From Cordylochernes scorpioides (taxonomy: Eukaryota > Arthropoda > Arachnida > Pseudoscorpiones > Chernetidae), in contig CP092880.1 of the NCBI GenBank assembly GCA_030710605.1, positions 15,170,454-15,234,453 on the forward strand: a stretch of 64,000 nucleotides of DNA, read 5' to 3'. The translations under genes and the position numbers were made by a program. Below are positions 54,491-64,000 of this stretch, piece after piece. The notes below the pieces were generated by a model, which worked only from the letters and a program-made list of their open reading frames with translations, was not told where the DNA came from and did no database searches. Numbering within the stretch: position 1 is the first letter of the stretch; every line of letters starts with the position of its first letter.

Positions 54491-56903
54491 AATAAAAACA
54501 ACTTGGATCGGCACTTCGGAAACGAGGAACCAAAGGACGAGATCTTTCTGACCACTTGTGGTTTGGAAGATCCGCCCTTTTCTGAGAATGAGGTTAAACT
54601 GACGGCTTTCAAGTTCGGGAAAAGGAAATCTCCTGGTCCCGAAGGGATCGATAACACGGTCGTGAAAGCCCTGGTAAGGATGCACCCATCGCTTCTTTCC
54701 AGGTTATTCAATAGGTGCCTGGACACTGGTACTTTTCCTGAGGCATGGAAGGTTGCCCGAGTAGTGCTTCTAGAAAAGTCTGGTAGAAAGGGTAATTCTC
54801 CTAATGATTATCGTATGCTTTCTTTACTAGCATGTCTAGGTAAGGTCCTGAATAGCCTACTAGCTCAGCGACTGAAGCACTGGCTAGAAAGTAATGAGCT
54901 CCTTTCCTCTTTCCAACATGGTTTTAGGGAAGGGAAGTCCACAACCACAGCTCTGAACGAGGTGTTAGAGGGGGTTGAGATGGGCTTAAATAAGGGTGCT
55001 TGGGTTCTTTTCGTGGCCCTGGACATTGATGGCGCGTTCAACTCCATGAACTGGAACAAGCTGATGAGAAATTTGATGGACATGGGTTGCCCTGATAATT
55101 TGTGCAGCTTGGTTCGTGACTTCCTGAGGGATAGACGGATTAGCCTCAGTTTTGGTGGGCGGAAGTTGGAAAGAAACTGTGCTAGGGGTTGCCACCAGGG
55201 CTCTTGCTGCGGACCTATTCTGTGGAATATCCTGGTAAACACCGTTTTCCAGGAGGAGCTCCCTGAGGGAGCCAGGCTGGTTCTCTAAGCTGACGATCAG
55301 TTCCTCATTGTTGAGGCTGCTTCGAGAGCGAAGGCTGAGAAGTGTGTTGAAACTTCTCTCCAAATTCTCTCGAACTGGGCCCATGACTCTGGCCTTAAGT
55401 TCAATGTCTCCAAAACTAAAGCCCTCAGCTTTAAGCCTAGGGACATAAGAACTAAAAGGAAAGGGATCAAATGGGAACACAAGCCGGCTATCGGGATCGA
55501 AGGACGGAGGGTAGCGTTGGTCAATAGGATGACCATCCTGGGGGTGGTCATTGATGACAAGATGGGTTGGCAATACCAGGCGGAGGAGATGGTGGAGAGA
55601 GGCAGGAAGGCGTTGTGCAGGCCTGTCCTGGTTGGCTCTCAACAGGGGGGGGGAAGGAGGGTACTATTTTTAGGAACCTCTGCCTCTCCTGTGTCGAGCC
55701 AATCCTGCTATATGCTTCCAGGGCTTGGTGTCGCCGAAACAGGGATCAGAAGGTGGCGACTACTCTAGAGAGAGTGCAGAGGTTAGCGGCACTCAGAATC
55801 ACAGGGGGATATCGCACTACCAGCAGTGAGGTCTTTTTGGTCCTCGCTGGTCTTATTCCCCTGGAGTTGAAACTAGAGGAGGAGAACATCAGACAGAAGA
55901 TCTAAGAGAACAGGGAAGATGCCCTGGGACTTGAAGCGGGAGCCCTGGAATGGAAGAGGGACCCAAGAAAGCCTCCGCAGTGGTTGCCAAAGTGGAATTG
56001 GAGTCCTGGAGGGCCGACAGGGAATCGGCACGGAGGTTTTCACTGATGGGAGTAGGTCTGGAACCAATACTGGAGCTGGGATAGTGATTTTCACTAATGG
56101 AGAGCTGATCTTCCAAGAAAGTTTAACACTCAGAGTGGACGAATTGGTCTTTTCAGCCGAGCTGGTTGCGATCAGGGTAGCCCTCAGAGTGTGTGCCGAG
56201 AAGAACTTCAGCCCGGACCGCCTCTATTCAGATTGTATGTCAGCCCTCGTCGCCATCAATCTGGAGAAAGGGCAACTCGCGCATCAAATAATCCAGGAGC
56301 TGGAGATGATGACGCGGGCTCCGGAGCTCCCTTGGTTTAGGAGACACAGCCTCATCGAAGGTAATGAGTTCGCAGACAGGATATCTAAGGCAGGATGCTT
56401 AAAAGGTAGATCACCGAGGACCACAGTGACCAAGAAAGAAGTTTATAGGAGGATCAGGGGGCACGTCCAGGACTTATGTTTGGACAGATGGAGGAACATT
56501 GTGAAGGGGAGAGAGTTATTCAATGGGGTAACAACACCCAAGTACCTCTGTAAGGTAATGTCCCACAAACTCATTAGGGTAGTTTGGGACATGGGCTCTT
56601 CCCCAAGTCTCCACAGATTTGAAATTAAGAGCAATCCTGATTGCGTCTGTGGAGAAAGGGATGAGAATGCATGCCACTACGTCTTGGATTGTCCAAGGGT
56701 AGTGGGTGTGCAGGAAGAGAGAAGGAGGGCGAGGGGCGCGATCGAGACTGAGCTGCTGAGAAATCACAGCAAGCTTCTTGAGAAGGCCCACGACGTGGCA
56801 GCTGAGCTTTTCCTCAGCTGTGAGTGAACAGAGTCGACCGGGGTCTGCCTCCCCGCGGTCCCTGCTGGGCACAGTAGATAGTTTCCTATTTTGCTGTGAT
56901 TAA
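54491..56903 (+). mobile_element. R1/LOA-type LINE, 5'-truncated
   Basis: GC-richer than its neighbours. RT, RNase H and a C-terminal zinc knuckle are present; it ends with a short 3' UTR at GCTGTGATTAAA. The 5' part (endonuclease) is missing. It abuts the 3' end of an oppositely oriented LINE at about 56904. Confidence 0.82.
54503..56827 (+). pseudogene. R1/LOA-type LINE ORF2 with a stop at the YADD tyrosine
   Basis: RT: FGKRKSPGPEGIDNTVVKAL, NDYRMLSLLACLGKVLN, FQHGFREGKSTTTALNEVL, FVALDIDGAFNSMNWNKL, ARGCHQGSCCGPILWNILV, then RLVL*ADDQFLIVEA: the codon of the YADD tyrosine is TAA (55286-55288) and the frame continues unchanged after it. A shift lies at the G run near 55648, then LSCVEPILLYASRAWCRRN follows; further breaks near 55905 and 56000. 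RNase H from 56030: EVFTDGSRSGTNTGAGI, VFSAELVAIRVAL, LYSDCMSALVAI and GNEFADRISKAG (four catalytic positions kept). C-terminal knuckle: CVCGERDENACHYVLDCP. Confidence 0.85.
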
Positions 56904-59900
56904 AGGCCACCGGTATATAAATCCTTCAAGACACGTTGTCTGGGAGGTGGTGTTTCAAGGTACAATGTCCAATCACTAGCTTGGATACCGTTACTTGGCT
57001 TATGAGTTGAACAGAATAGCAGCGAAGTCATGCTTCGCATGCCGGCTTGTGGACCGAAAGGTCTGGGTGGCCATCTGCTTCTAGGATATACCAACTGTGC
57101 TTAGGTGGGATCCTCCAGTTCTTGTTATTTTGACTACTGTTTCTATTTCTTTGAAAGTAAGTTTATTTTTCTGTAGCAATGGTTCTTTTGTGCCTTTTTT
57201 CGCTAGCGCATCAGCAGCTTCATTGCCTTCAATGCTAACATGTAAGAGTATCCATTGAAGGTGAATTTTTGAGGTATTGAGAGTTTTTGGAGATAACCAA
57301 TTATGTTCCTGCTTACTTTGTCTCTAAGTTCCCCTGTGTGACTCAAGTGTTGTATGGCACTTCTACTATCAGTAAGAATCCATATATCGTGATGTTTAAT
57401 GTTTCTGATGGATTTTAAGACTTCATAGATGGCTATAAGTTCTGATCTGAAGACTGAGCAAAATTCTGGGTTTCTTCTGTTTATTTTCTCAATGCCATTT
57501 GTGGTTTTAATGAGAGAGCCACTGCCAGTGTGTCCCAACTCATCTCTGCTACCTTCGGTATAGATAGTTATTGCATTTTTAGGAATTTTATTAATTATTT
57601 CTAATGATAATTGTTTTAAGTATTCTGGATTTGGTATTGTCTGTTGGTGGTTTCATTTAAAGTGGCATTAAAAATAACATTTTGTTAGTGGTTCGCATGG
57701 AGATATTTTTTTTCAGCTAAATAATATTTTTCCACTTTATATTTTAAAAATCCATTTCTTTTGGCCAGGTGGAGAGGGCCTTCTTTTTTGAGTCTTAGAT
57801 TGGATTCCCAATTAAGTATGTAATTGAAAGTTCTGTGTTTGTTTTCATAACTCTTGATTTTGTTTATATATTTTGCAGATTGTAGCTTATTCTATTCTTT
57901 AAGGGCATAATGTCTGCCTCGTAAAGTACGATATCATTAGGACAGGGTTTTCGAAGACCTGTAATAATTCTAGCTGCACTTAGTTGTATCCTTTCCAGTG
58001 ATTTTAGATTTGTTTCAGATGCTGTACCATAGATTTGATATCCATATTCCAGGATAGGTCTCATTAGAGATGTGTAAGTTAATTTTATTGTTGATGTTTC
58101 AGCTCCCCACTCTTCCTGAAATATATTTCAAGATTTTTAGTCGGTCTTTTCCTTTTCTAACAACTCCTTCAATATGCTTACTGGAGTTGATTTCTGGATC
58201 CAGGGTGTAGCCGAGATATTTAGGATGTTTATTATATTGCAATTGTTGTTCTTTCAGAATAATATTTGGTCTTATTTTGTATAGTTTCTTATCGGTAGTA
58301 AAAAGACAGGTTTCAGATTTTTGGGGGTTAAATTCTAATTTATGTTTATTAGAAAATTTTTCTAGGTGGAGAAGAGTCTTGTTAAATCTCTTTCAGCTTT
58401 TTTCCAGTTAGTGCTGCTGCTCCATAGAATAATGTCATCAGCGAAAAGTCCAATATTGGTTTTATGTGAAATTTATTTTTCTATGCCTGCAATAAATAGG
58501 GTGAAGAGAGTTGGGCTAAGGACTGATCCTTGTGGTAATCCTTGGTACAATTTGAAGGTTTTAGATAGAGTGCCATTATATTTGATCCTGATTTATATAT
58601 TTTTAAGAGAATCATTTATCCAAGTGATAGCTTTTCCATCAATTTTGAAATGTTTGTATAATTTTGTAATTAACTTGTTTTTCCATACCTTATCAAAAGC
58701 TTGTGTAAGGTCTAAAAAGCAGCTATGGTGTGGTTAGTTGGTTTTCGTTTTGTGTATCTTTTACCTTTTGTGTGAAAAATAAGAGTTGGTCTATTGTCCC
58801 ATGTCCTTTCCTAAATCCATATTGTTCTTCTGGTAAGATATTTCTTGTGTCGGGGTGGTAGGTGAGTCGTCTGAGTATAATTTTTTTCCATTAATTTGCA
58901 GCAAATATTTGTTAGGGAGATAGGTCGGTAGTTTTTTGGGTCATCAGCAGATTTGTCAAGTTTTATAATGGGAATCATTGTTGCATTTTTACAGTCTTGA
59001 GGCAATTTTCCAGTTTTCCAGGAGTTATTGAAAATATTAAGAAGTCTTTCTTTGCCAATTTTGCCCAAGTTTGATATCATTCGGCCATGGATTCCATCTG
59101 GCCCAGGAGTCTTGTTTAGGTCAGTGTTTTCTAATGTATAAGCTAGCTCTTTCATATTGATTTTTTTAATGGAAAATATTATGAGTGCTGGTGACATTTT
59201 TACAGTCATGAATAATCTTTCGAGCCTTTTTTCAACCTTGATTTTACTACTTATTTGATATGAATTACCTAAAAGATTGGCAGCAATTTTGTCATAAGTT
59301 GCTGGTGTACCATCTGTATTCTTAATCATATTTGTGTTTTCAGTTTGTGGCTGGACTCTGTCAATTTGTTTTGCCCAATTCCAAAGTTTTGTATTTGGGT
59401 TTCTTGGGTTCAGGTTTTCACAAGTTTGTTTCCATTTTTTTCCTTTCCACATTTACGTATAATCTTTTTTTATTTTTGCAATCACAATGTTCAGTTCAGT
59501 TCTACAATATTTTTGGTTTTGGGTGCACTTTTTTGTAGTTCATTTCTTTTAGTTATAAGTGTTTGAATATTTTTTGCCTGGTGTGTATAATTTGGAATCC
59601 ATTTCTTAATATTGCCTCTTGGTATTGAAACTTTGGCTTCTTTAATAATGGTGTTTTCGAAAGATATCATATTAGCCTTTTTGAAGTTCCAGAATTTTTC
59701 TTAATTGAGCTAGTTTTGTTCTTGGTGCTATTTTCCATCAAATTAGGCAAATGATCACTTACAAAACTTTTTAATATTTGCTATTTGCATTTGTGGAAAA
59801 TGTCAGGATAGTAAAACCTTATATCAAGGGCTTGTGCAGTATTATAGCTTGTTGGAATGATGGGTAGGATTCCCATCATTTAAGCACATGAAGGCATTGT

Positions 59901-60190
59901 CGTCAAATATGTTTGAAAGTATTTTGCCTCTTGGGTTTGGCGTAGAACATCCCCATAGTTGATATTTGGCATTAAGGTCACCTACAATAATAGTGTTGTC
60001 TGTAAGAAATTGAGCCATTGTTCCATCGTCAATAAATGTATTGTTTGGAGGGTGATACATATTGTATATGTGGATGGCTTCGTTTTGATTGAGGTAGACT
60101 TTGATACCTTGGGCTTCGAGGTCTAATGTGTTTGTAATATTAACAGCTATGTCCTCATAGTACAAATTCTTGATTAAAATTGCTAGGCCA
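56904..60190 (-). pseudogene. Jockey-type LINE (LINE-E), endonuclease-RT-RNase H, minus strand, broken
   Basis: From right to left: endonuclease (VRGLAILIKNLYYEDIAVNI, HIYNMYHPPNNTF, IIVGDLNAKYQLWGC), linker, RT (NKTPGPDGIHGRMISNLG, NYRPISLTNICCKLMEK; the plus-strand text at 58.4-58.75 kb is the reverse of the palm region), MRPILEYGYQIYGTASETNL, RNase H (FRSELIAIYEVLKSI, WILTDSRSAIQHLSH, EGNEAADALAKKGTK). Several frameshifts. The 3' end meets the R1-type LINE tail to tail; the 5' end is truncated in the endonuclease. Confidence 0.82.
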
Positions 60191-60194
60191 CGCA

Positions 60195-60992
60195 CTTCAA
60201 CAGCATATACAGATGGATCTTCAGACCTTACCCTGAGTAATGGAGGGGCCGGAATTAACATAATACTGCAAGATGGAACAAACATCAAAATCAAAGAAGG
60301 AGCAGGACAGATTTCGTCAAACTTCACTTGTGAACTGACAGCTATCTGGAAAGCCCTTGATGTATGCCCTGACCAACCATCCCTGCATCAAGCAGAAGGA
60401 ATTTTAATATACAGCGACTCCATATCCGCTCTAGAAGCAATTCAGAAGAGCAATACTAAAATCAAACAGAAAATACACTCGTTACTTACCCAACTGGAAC
60501 CATTGGAGAATAACTGCATTCTACATTGAATCCCTGCCCATGCTGGGATCAGGGGTAATGAAATGGCATTCGAATTGGCAAAGGAAGCCAGAAAGTTGAG
60601 CCAAAGGAAAGAACAAATGTCATTATTTGACGCTGATTCTTTGTCAAAATACAAGATAATTAAACAAACAAAAAATAAGAAAAGATCAAAATGCGAAATA
60701 AACTCTGAGAGAGAAATGACAAAAACTATAACAAGACTTAGAACAAAACACTTTAAAGGAATGACAATACATCCAGATGGCACAAGAACCTATAGGGCAT
60801 GCAACAATTGTCCTGGTGTGGAACTTACACCTACCCACATATTCTTATAGCCAGCAATGGCCGCAGCCTTGCAGAAAATTAGACATAGACCCTGAGCAGC
60901 AGCTTTACACACCTAAGATAGTGGACATTGCTGCTGCTGTGATGTAGTACATGGATACATCTGAGGCTCTTTATTGGACACGACAACAACAA
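60195..60992 (+). pseudogene. Jockey-type LINE 3' fragment: RNase H and C-terminal knuckle
   Basis: RNase H reads AYTDGSSDLTLSNGGAGI, FTCELTAIWKALDV, ILIYSDSISALEAIQ and, after a shift near 60525, IPAHAGIRGNEMAFELAKEA. The C-terminus has TRLRTKHFKGMTI and CNNCPGVELTPTHI. It ends in a (CAA)n tail near 60980-60992. It faces LINE-E head to head but is a different family. Confidence 0.78.
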
Positions 60993-61585
60993 CGGCATTC
61001 CAGAGTAAAATAAATTATCAGAGATAGATACATATTTTTCAAATGAATTAAAATAAATATAATCGATACTGAGTGAGAGTTGAATTAAAAATATTAGAAA
61101 TTTATTATCTTCGGAAACAAACCGTATCTGAAAATATCAATTTTCTTTTTGCTACATGTTTAATTTGCATTTACCTATTTTACATATCTCTGATTGTATT
61201 TGAAAATCGTTAACCAATTCTTCATACTTTTGGCGAAGTGGTGTTTTATTAATTTGTTATTTGATATTATTAGGGTTCTTTCCTGGTATTCAAAAAGGAA
61301 AAATACATGCCGATCAGTTATATTTTTCAATTTATCAAACAATTTGGCCGCTGAATCTCTGATTCTGGTAGAGCGCCATCTGGCGAATAAAATTGTAACT
61401 AAAATCAATTTCGAATTTTTCATTATTTGCCATAAAAAATCCCATTGCATCCTGAACACAATGGTGTTTACCGCATTGCTCTAGCGCAAATATTCGCGGA
61501 GTTATTAATTTTTAAAATAGTGCGGGACTTTTGGATCACCCTGTAGTTATATTACTAATATTTCAGTGTATATTTGCCTTATACT

Positions 61586-62545
61586 ATGAAAGGGATAATA
61601 CGGTTACTCCTAATACTTGTGGTATGCAACACTAAATATGTAAATTTACTCAAAGTAACGCACTATGCAAAAATCTCAGTACGAAGGGATAATGATGGAC
61701 AATGTGGTCAAAATATAAACTTACCATCTGGGAATATATCTGGTAACCAAAAAAGACTGCTATGTATCATTCTGGCTCTATTATTTATCTCAGGCATTGA
61801 ACAAAACCCAGGCCCCCCAACCAAAAGGCAAACTACATTGACTGCGCCAGTACACTCAGGAGAGAGAGAATCAATAGATGGCGAGCTAAAAATGCTAATC
61901 TTAAACATGGCGGCGGAAATAAAGAGTCTAGGAGAGAGAATTGACATCAGAATTACCAAAATAGAGACTCGAATGGACGATTGGAATATGCGATTCTGCA
62001 ATATGGAGGAGAAGCTAACTAAATGTATAGAGTCTCAACAGGCTACCGAAAAATTGGCTTCATGTAATTCGTTAAAGGTAAATGAACTGGAGGCTAGAGT
62101 CGAATTTTTTGAGACGAGACTGCGTGAGTCCAATCTAGTGTTCTATGGTATTGAGAGGGAGGGTGACGAAAACCAGGCAGATTGTAACTTAAAGATTCAA
62201 AACGTAATTAGAGATAAAATGGAAATCGGAGATGATTTAAAAATAACAAAATGTCACCGACTTTCACGCGGATCCAATGCACCAGTTCTTGTTGTGGTGC
62301 CTGATTATGCTGATAGAGCAAACATATTTAAAAATGCCTACAAACTCAGAGATACTAAAATATCGATAAGTAAAGATTATAGTAAAAATGTTAGAGAGCA
62401 ACGGCGCATCCTAATTGCAAAAAGGAAAGAATTGGGTGAAAGGGGAATAAAATCGAAGTTGAGAGATAACAAGCTTTTTGTAAATGATAAAGTCTGTAAA
62501 GTGATGAATGGCCAAGTTGTTGATAGCACAGGAGCTGCTATATAG
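61586..62545 (+). CDS. LINE-A ORF1 protein with 2A-like peptide, coiled coil and RRM-type domain
   Basis: ATG at 61586 (MKGIIRLLLILVV), 319 codons, no lesion. Residues 4-13 and 57-69 are hydrophobic. Residues 70-77 read GIEQNPGP, matching the 2A core [I/V]ExNPGP; ribosome skipping would separate the product between Gly (61811-61813) and Pro (61814-61816). Next come a Glu/Lys-rich heptad-like stretch (about residues 90-165; MRFCNMEEKLTKCIESQQAT), an RRM-like domain (RESNLVFYGIEREGDE, HRLSRGSNAPVLVVV, ADRANIFKNAYKLRDTKI) and a basic C-terminal domain (REQRRILIAKRKELGERGIK). The layout fits ORF1 of CR1/L2-type LINEs, an RNA-binding trimer-forming protein of the retrotransposition particle. Confidence 0.85.
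   Translation: MKGIIRLLLILVVCNTKYVNLLKVTHYAKISVRRDNDGQCGQNINLPSGNISGNQKRLLCIILALLFISGIEQNPGPPTKRQTTLTAPVHSGERESIDGELKMLILNMAAEIKSLGERIDIRITKIETRMDDWNMRFCNMEEKLTKCIESQQATEKLASCNSLKVNELEARVEFFETRLRESNLVFYGIEREGDENQADCNLKIQNVIRDKMEIGDDLKITKCHRLSRGSNAPVLVVVPDYADRANIFKNAYKLRDTKISISKDYSKNVREQRRILIAKRKELGERGIKSKLRDNKLFVNDKVCKVMNGQVVDSTGAAI
61799..61816 (+). promoter_or_regulatory. 2A-like ribosome-skipping site in LINE-A ORF1
   Basis: Codes for EQNPGP at the end of LALLFISGIEQNPGP. The family motif is D[V/I]ExNPGP; here the first position is Gly. The hydrophobic upstream stretch agrees with known 2As. N-terminal 2As in sea-urchin and other LINEs and NLR genes have been reported to act as translational recoding signals or alternative signal peptides. 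Confidence 0.7.
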
Positions 62546-62879
62546 CAACAACCTCGTAGAAACATTTGTGTAAATAGAAGAAATACGACATCAAAATCAC
62601 AAATTAATTCTCCACCCAACAATCAAATAACGGAAAGTTACTTCGACACAAATACATGTAAATTCGATTTTCAAGACGCTGACAATGCAATTTTTTCTGA
62701 AAATTCGCGAGACATAGATTAGACAATTCAGAAAAGGATGGCACTTGGTTATCTATTTTCTTATCAACAAACACAAGAGCCCTCCAACACGTTATCTGTT
62801 TGATATTTGTATACCTTCCTCCAAACCAAATACAGCTGCATAACTTAGATAAACTGTCTACATATATTCAAAAGCAAAT

Positions 62880-63357
62880 AGCAGATGGAAATTTTTTAGA
62901 GAAAACCACACCAAGATGCTCTGCGGTGAGGACCCGATTTGTACCTCCTGTAATTCAAAACTAAAAAATGAAATCATTCACTATATTTTTGATTGCTATG
63001 CTCTGAAAGAAGAAAGAAGAACCCTTATGCTCAAAACTGGGCAACTCTGTGCTTCACTTCCATCAATAATTGACAATATGACCCAGAATAAGTACATTGC
63101 TACGGCGTTTTATGGTTTCCACAAGTCCATATCTCAGAAGAAGGCCAAGTGGCACTCACTCCTCACTTTCTTACTGCTACTCTTTTTGTGTTGTTTTTCT
63201 TGCTTCCCTCTTTCTCTTTCTTGTTTTTTCCCCCTTTTCTTCTTTATATATCGCTATTTCCTTTGTCTCACTGCTTTGTTCTTATGCATACCTCTGGTGA
63301 ATACTGTATAGGGTCAGTGACCCTGAATAAAGGCTTTTTTGTTTGTTGTTGTTGTTT
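62880..63357 (+). pseudogene. LINE-A ORF2 C-terminus and 3' UTR
   Basis: CGEDPICTSCNSKLKNEIIH and YIFDCYALKEER form the zinc knuckle, in one frame to KAKWHSLLTFLLL. The 3' UTR has GGGTCAGTGACCC (5-bp stem, AGT loop), TGAATAAAGGC and a TTG/TTTG repeat tail. It matches 17.5-17.97 kb closely. Confidence 0.85.
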
Positions 63358-63400
63358 GTTACTCGGGTAAAACCCGGGCGAAGCCGGGTATGTCCGCTAG

Positions 63401-64000
63401 TATTTAAATAAAAATATATATGTCTTTTTTATATTTTAGAAAGCATTATTTGTTGATCATGGATATATCGTATATATTTCATGTACTAATTATTTTTCAA
63501 ACATTGACGTTTTAAGATAGCAAAAGAAAATAAATATAAAGTATATCCCTTTACGCCAAAAAACGAATATATATTTCAGAAAAAAAGAACAACAGAAAAC
63601 CTGAAATATAAATAATAATAAGAGGGGCATATGTATCTAAAAAAAATAATATTATTTTAAAAACAAATATATTCGTTTTTTAAAAAGGTTCAAACAATTT
63701 TAAAAAATGAATACAAGTAAATATTTAAAATGACTCACTGCTGGGGCATTTCGACAATATTTTATTATGAATATGAATATGAATATGAATATAAATGATA
63801 ATGCATTAAATATTTAAGAAATATGATTTTCGAAGCGCTTTTGTTTTAAAAATTATCATACTTGTTAAGCCTACAATTTAGAGAAATAATTTTACATAAA
63901 ATTGATAAAATGTTGTCTAAAATCCCGATACAATTATACATTTTTAATGATATGTGAAGGAATATTTAAAAATAACTCACAATTAAGTAAAGGATTGCTT
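63401..64000. other. No feature recognised
   Basis: Very AT-rich; a small ATGAATATGAATATGAATAT microsatellite near 63766-63792. No gene on either strand. Confidence 0.5.

Larger units (their letters stand above)
50129..61543. mobile_element. IS630/Tc1-type DNA transposon with 399-bp inverted repeats, expanded by nested LINEs
   Basis: The left end starts CAGGGTGATCCAAAAGTCCC (50129); the right end is its complement, ending 61543. Inverted repeats extend to 50527 and from 61146. TA flanks both ends (50127-50128, 61544-61545), the Tc1/mariner target duplication. The interior carries a matching IS630-type transposase remnant (51.1-51.96 kb) and LINE insertions that account for the 11.4-kb length. 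Confidence 0.85.
50069..63357 (+). mobile_element. LINE-A copy 2: ORF1 plus 3' end, internally deleted, split by a DNA transposon
   Basis: TTACTTCGGGTA (50057-50068) and TTACTCGGGTA (63359-63369) flank it as target duplication. The 5' UTR starts GATTCGCCGCTAGGTGGCCG at 50069, is cut at 50128, and resumes at 61544. ORF1 (61586-62545) is intact. After about 62700 a short endonuclease piece (YLPPNQIQLHNLDKLSTY) jumps directly to the ORF2 C-terminus and the (TTG)n-type tail, so almost all of ORF2 is deleted. Confidence 0.82.
49400..63400 (+). mobile_element. Helitron H2 shell containing nested insertions
   Basis: 5' end A|TCTATATATATAAAAATGAA at 49400 and 3' end hairpin ACCCGGGCGAAGCCGGGT plus ATGTCCGCTAG|T ending 63400: the canonical A/T target, TC start, hairpin and CTAG end. 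Its own sequence is only about 700 bp (49400-50068 and 63370-63400); the rest is inserted DNA. No Rep/helicase frame. That the two ends belong to one element is supported by the target duplication of the LINE inserted near its 3' end. Confidence 0.75.

Noticed and set aside
56904-60992. Twin-priming inversion: one LINE with inverted 5' part
   Set aside because: Both the inverted and the direct part contain an RNase H domain and the two RNase H sequences are clearly different families, so these are two separate LINE copies.
50129-61543. Polinton/Maverick (large element with long TIRs)
   Set aside because: No polymerase B, integrase or capsid frames; TA duplication and the transposase remnant fit IS630/Tc1, and nested LINEs explain the length.

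Overview
This window looks like AT-rich, repeat-saturated nuclear DNA of an arthropod; the lineage cannot be fixed from the sequence. Signs are BEL/Pao and Ty3/gypsy LTR elements, jockey-, CR1- and R1-type LINEs, a mariner, an IS630/Tc1-like transposon, Helitrons, tRNA-headed SINEs, and two 100-N assembly gaps (24540-24639, 44502-44601). Almost all coding capacity belongs to mobile elements, most of it broken. Only a secreted Sushi-type protein (two exons, minus strand, 44.9-48.35 kb) looks like a host gene; another exon candidate and one promoter-like site are weaker.

Layout. 1-4.54 kb: 5' part of a nearly intact minus-strand BEL/Pao element inserted in LINE debris (4.5-5.45 kb). 6.05-12.47 kb: a complete young gypsy insertion (966-bp LTRs, TATA target duplication), minus strand, lacking the RT catalytic core and integrase core. 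12.8-18 kb: LINE remnants, a 223-bp fold-back insertion, and a 5'-truncated LINE-A copy with 13-bp target duplications. 18.3-21 kb: SINEs, a promoter-like site, a large palindrome. 20.8-22 kb: LINE 3' end. 22-24.8 kb: a second, internally deleted BEL/Pao. 25-28.3 kb: SINE and fold-back families. 28.36-32.42 kb: LINE-B, whose 5' and 3' ends are joined in many short copies in the window. 33.8-34.45 kb: short Helitron and pogo-like MITE. 35.05-39.4 kb: a 38-bp satellite interrupted by the 5' end of another gypsy element and a fragment of an arthropod protein family. 40-44.5 kb: palindromes, a TIR element, tandem repeats, a minisatellite running into a gap. 44.8-48.4 kb: host-gene exons with two Helitron copies and a mariner between them.

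49.4-63.4 kb is one nested stack. A Helitron (A|TC...CTAG|T) holds a LINE-A copy in its 3' end (11-12-bp target duplication). That LINE holds, in its 5' UTR, an 11.4-kb interval with 399-bp inverted repeats and TA duplications, which itself contains an IS630-type transposase remnant and four LINE copies. The LINE-A copy has an intact ORF1 with a 2A-like IEQNPGP motif.

The genes do not form operons or a pathway. The working logic of the region is retrotransposition in cis and trans: short derivatives keep only element ends, and defective elements with near-identical LTRs must have been mobilised by partners elsewhere. Reading frames, terminal repeats and target duplications were read directly from the sequence; family and clade names rest on motif recognition without database search.
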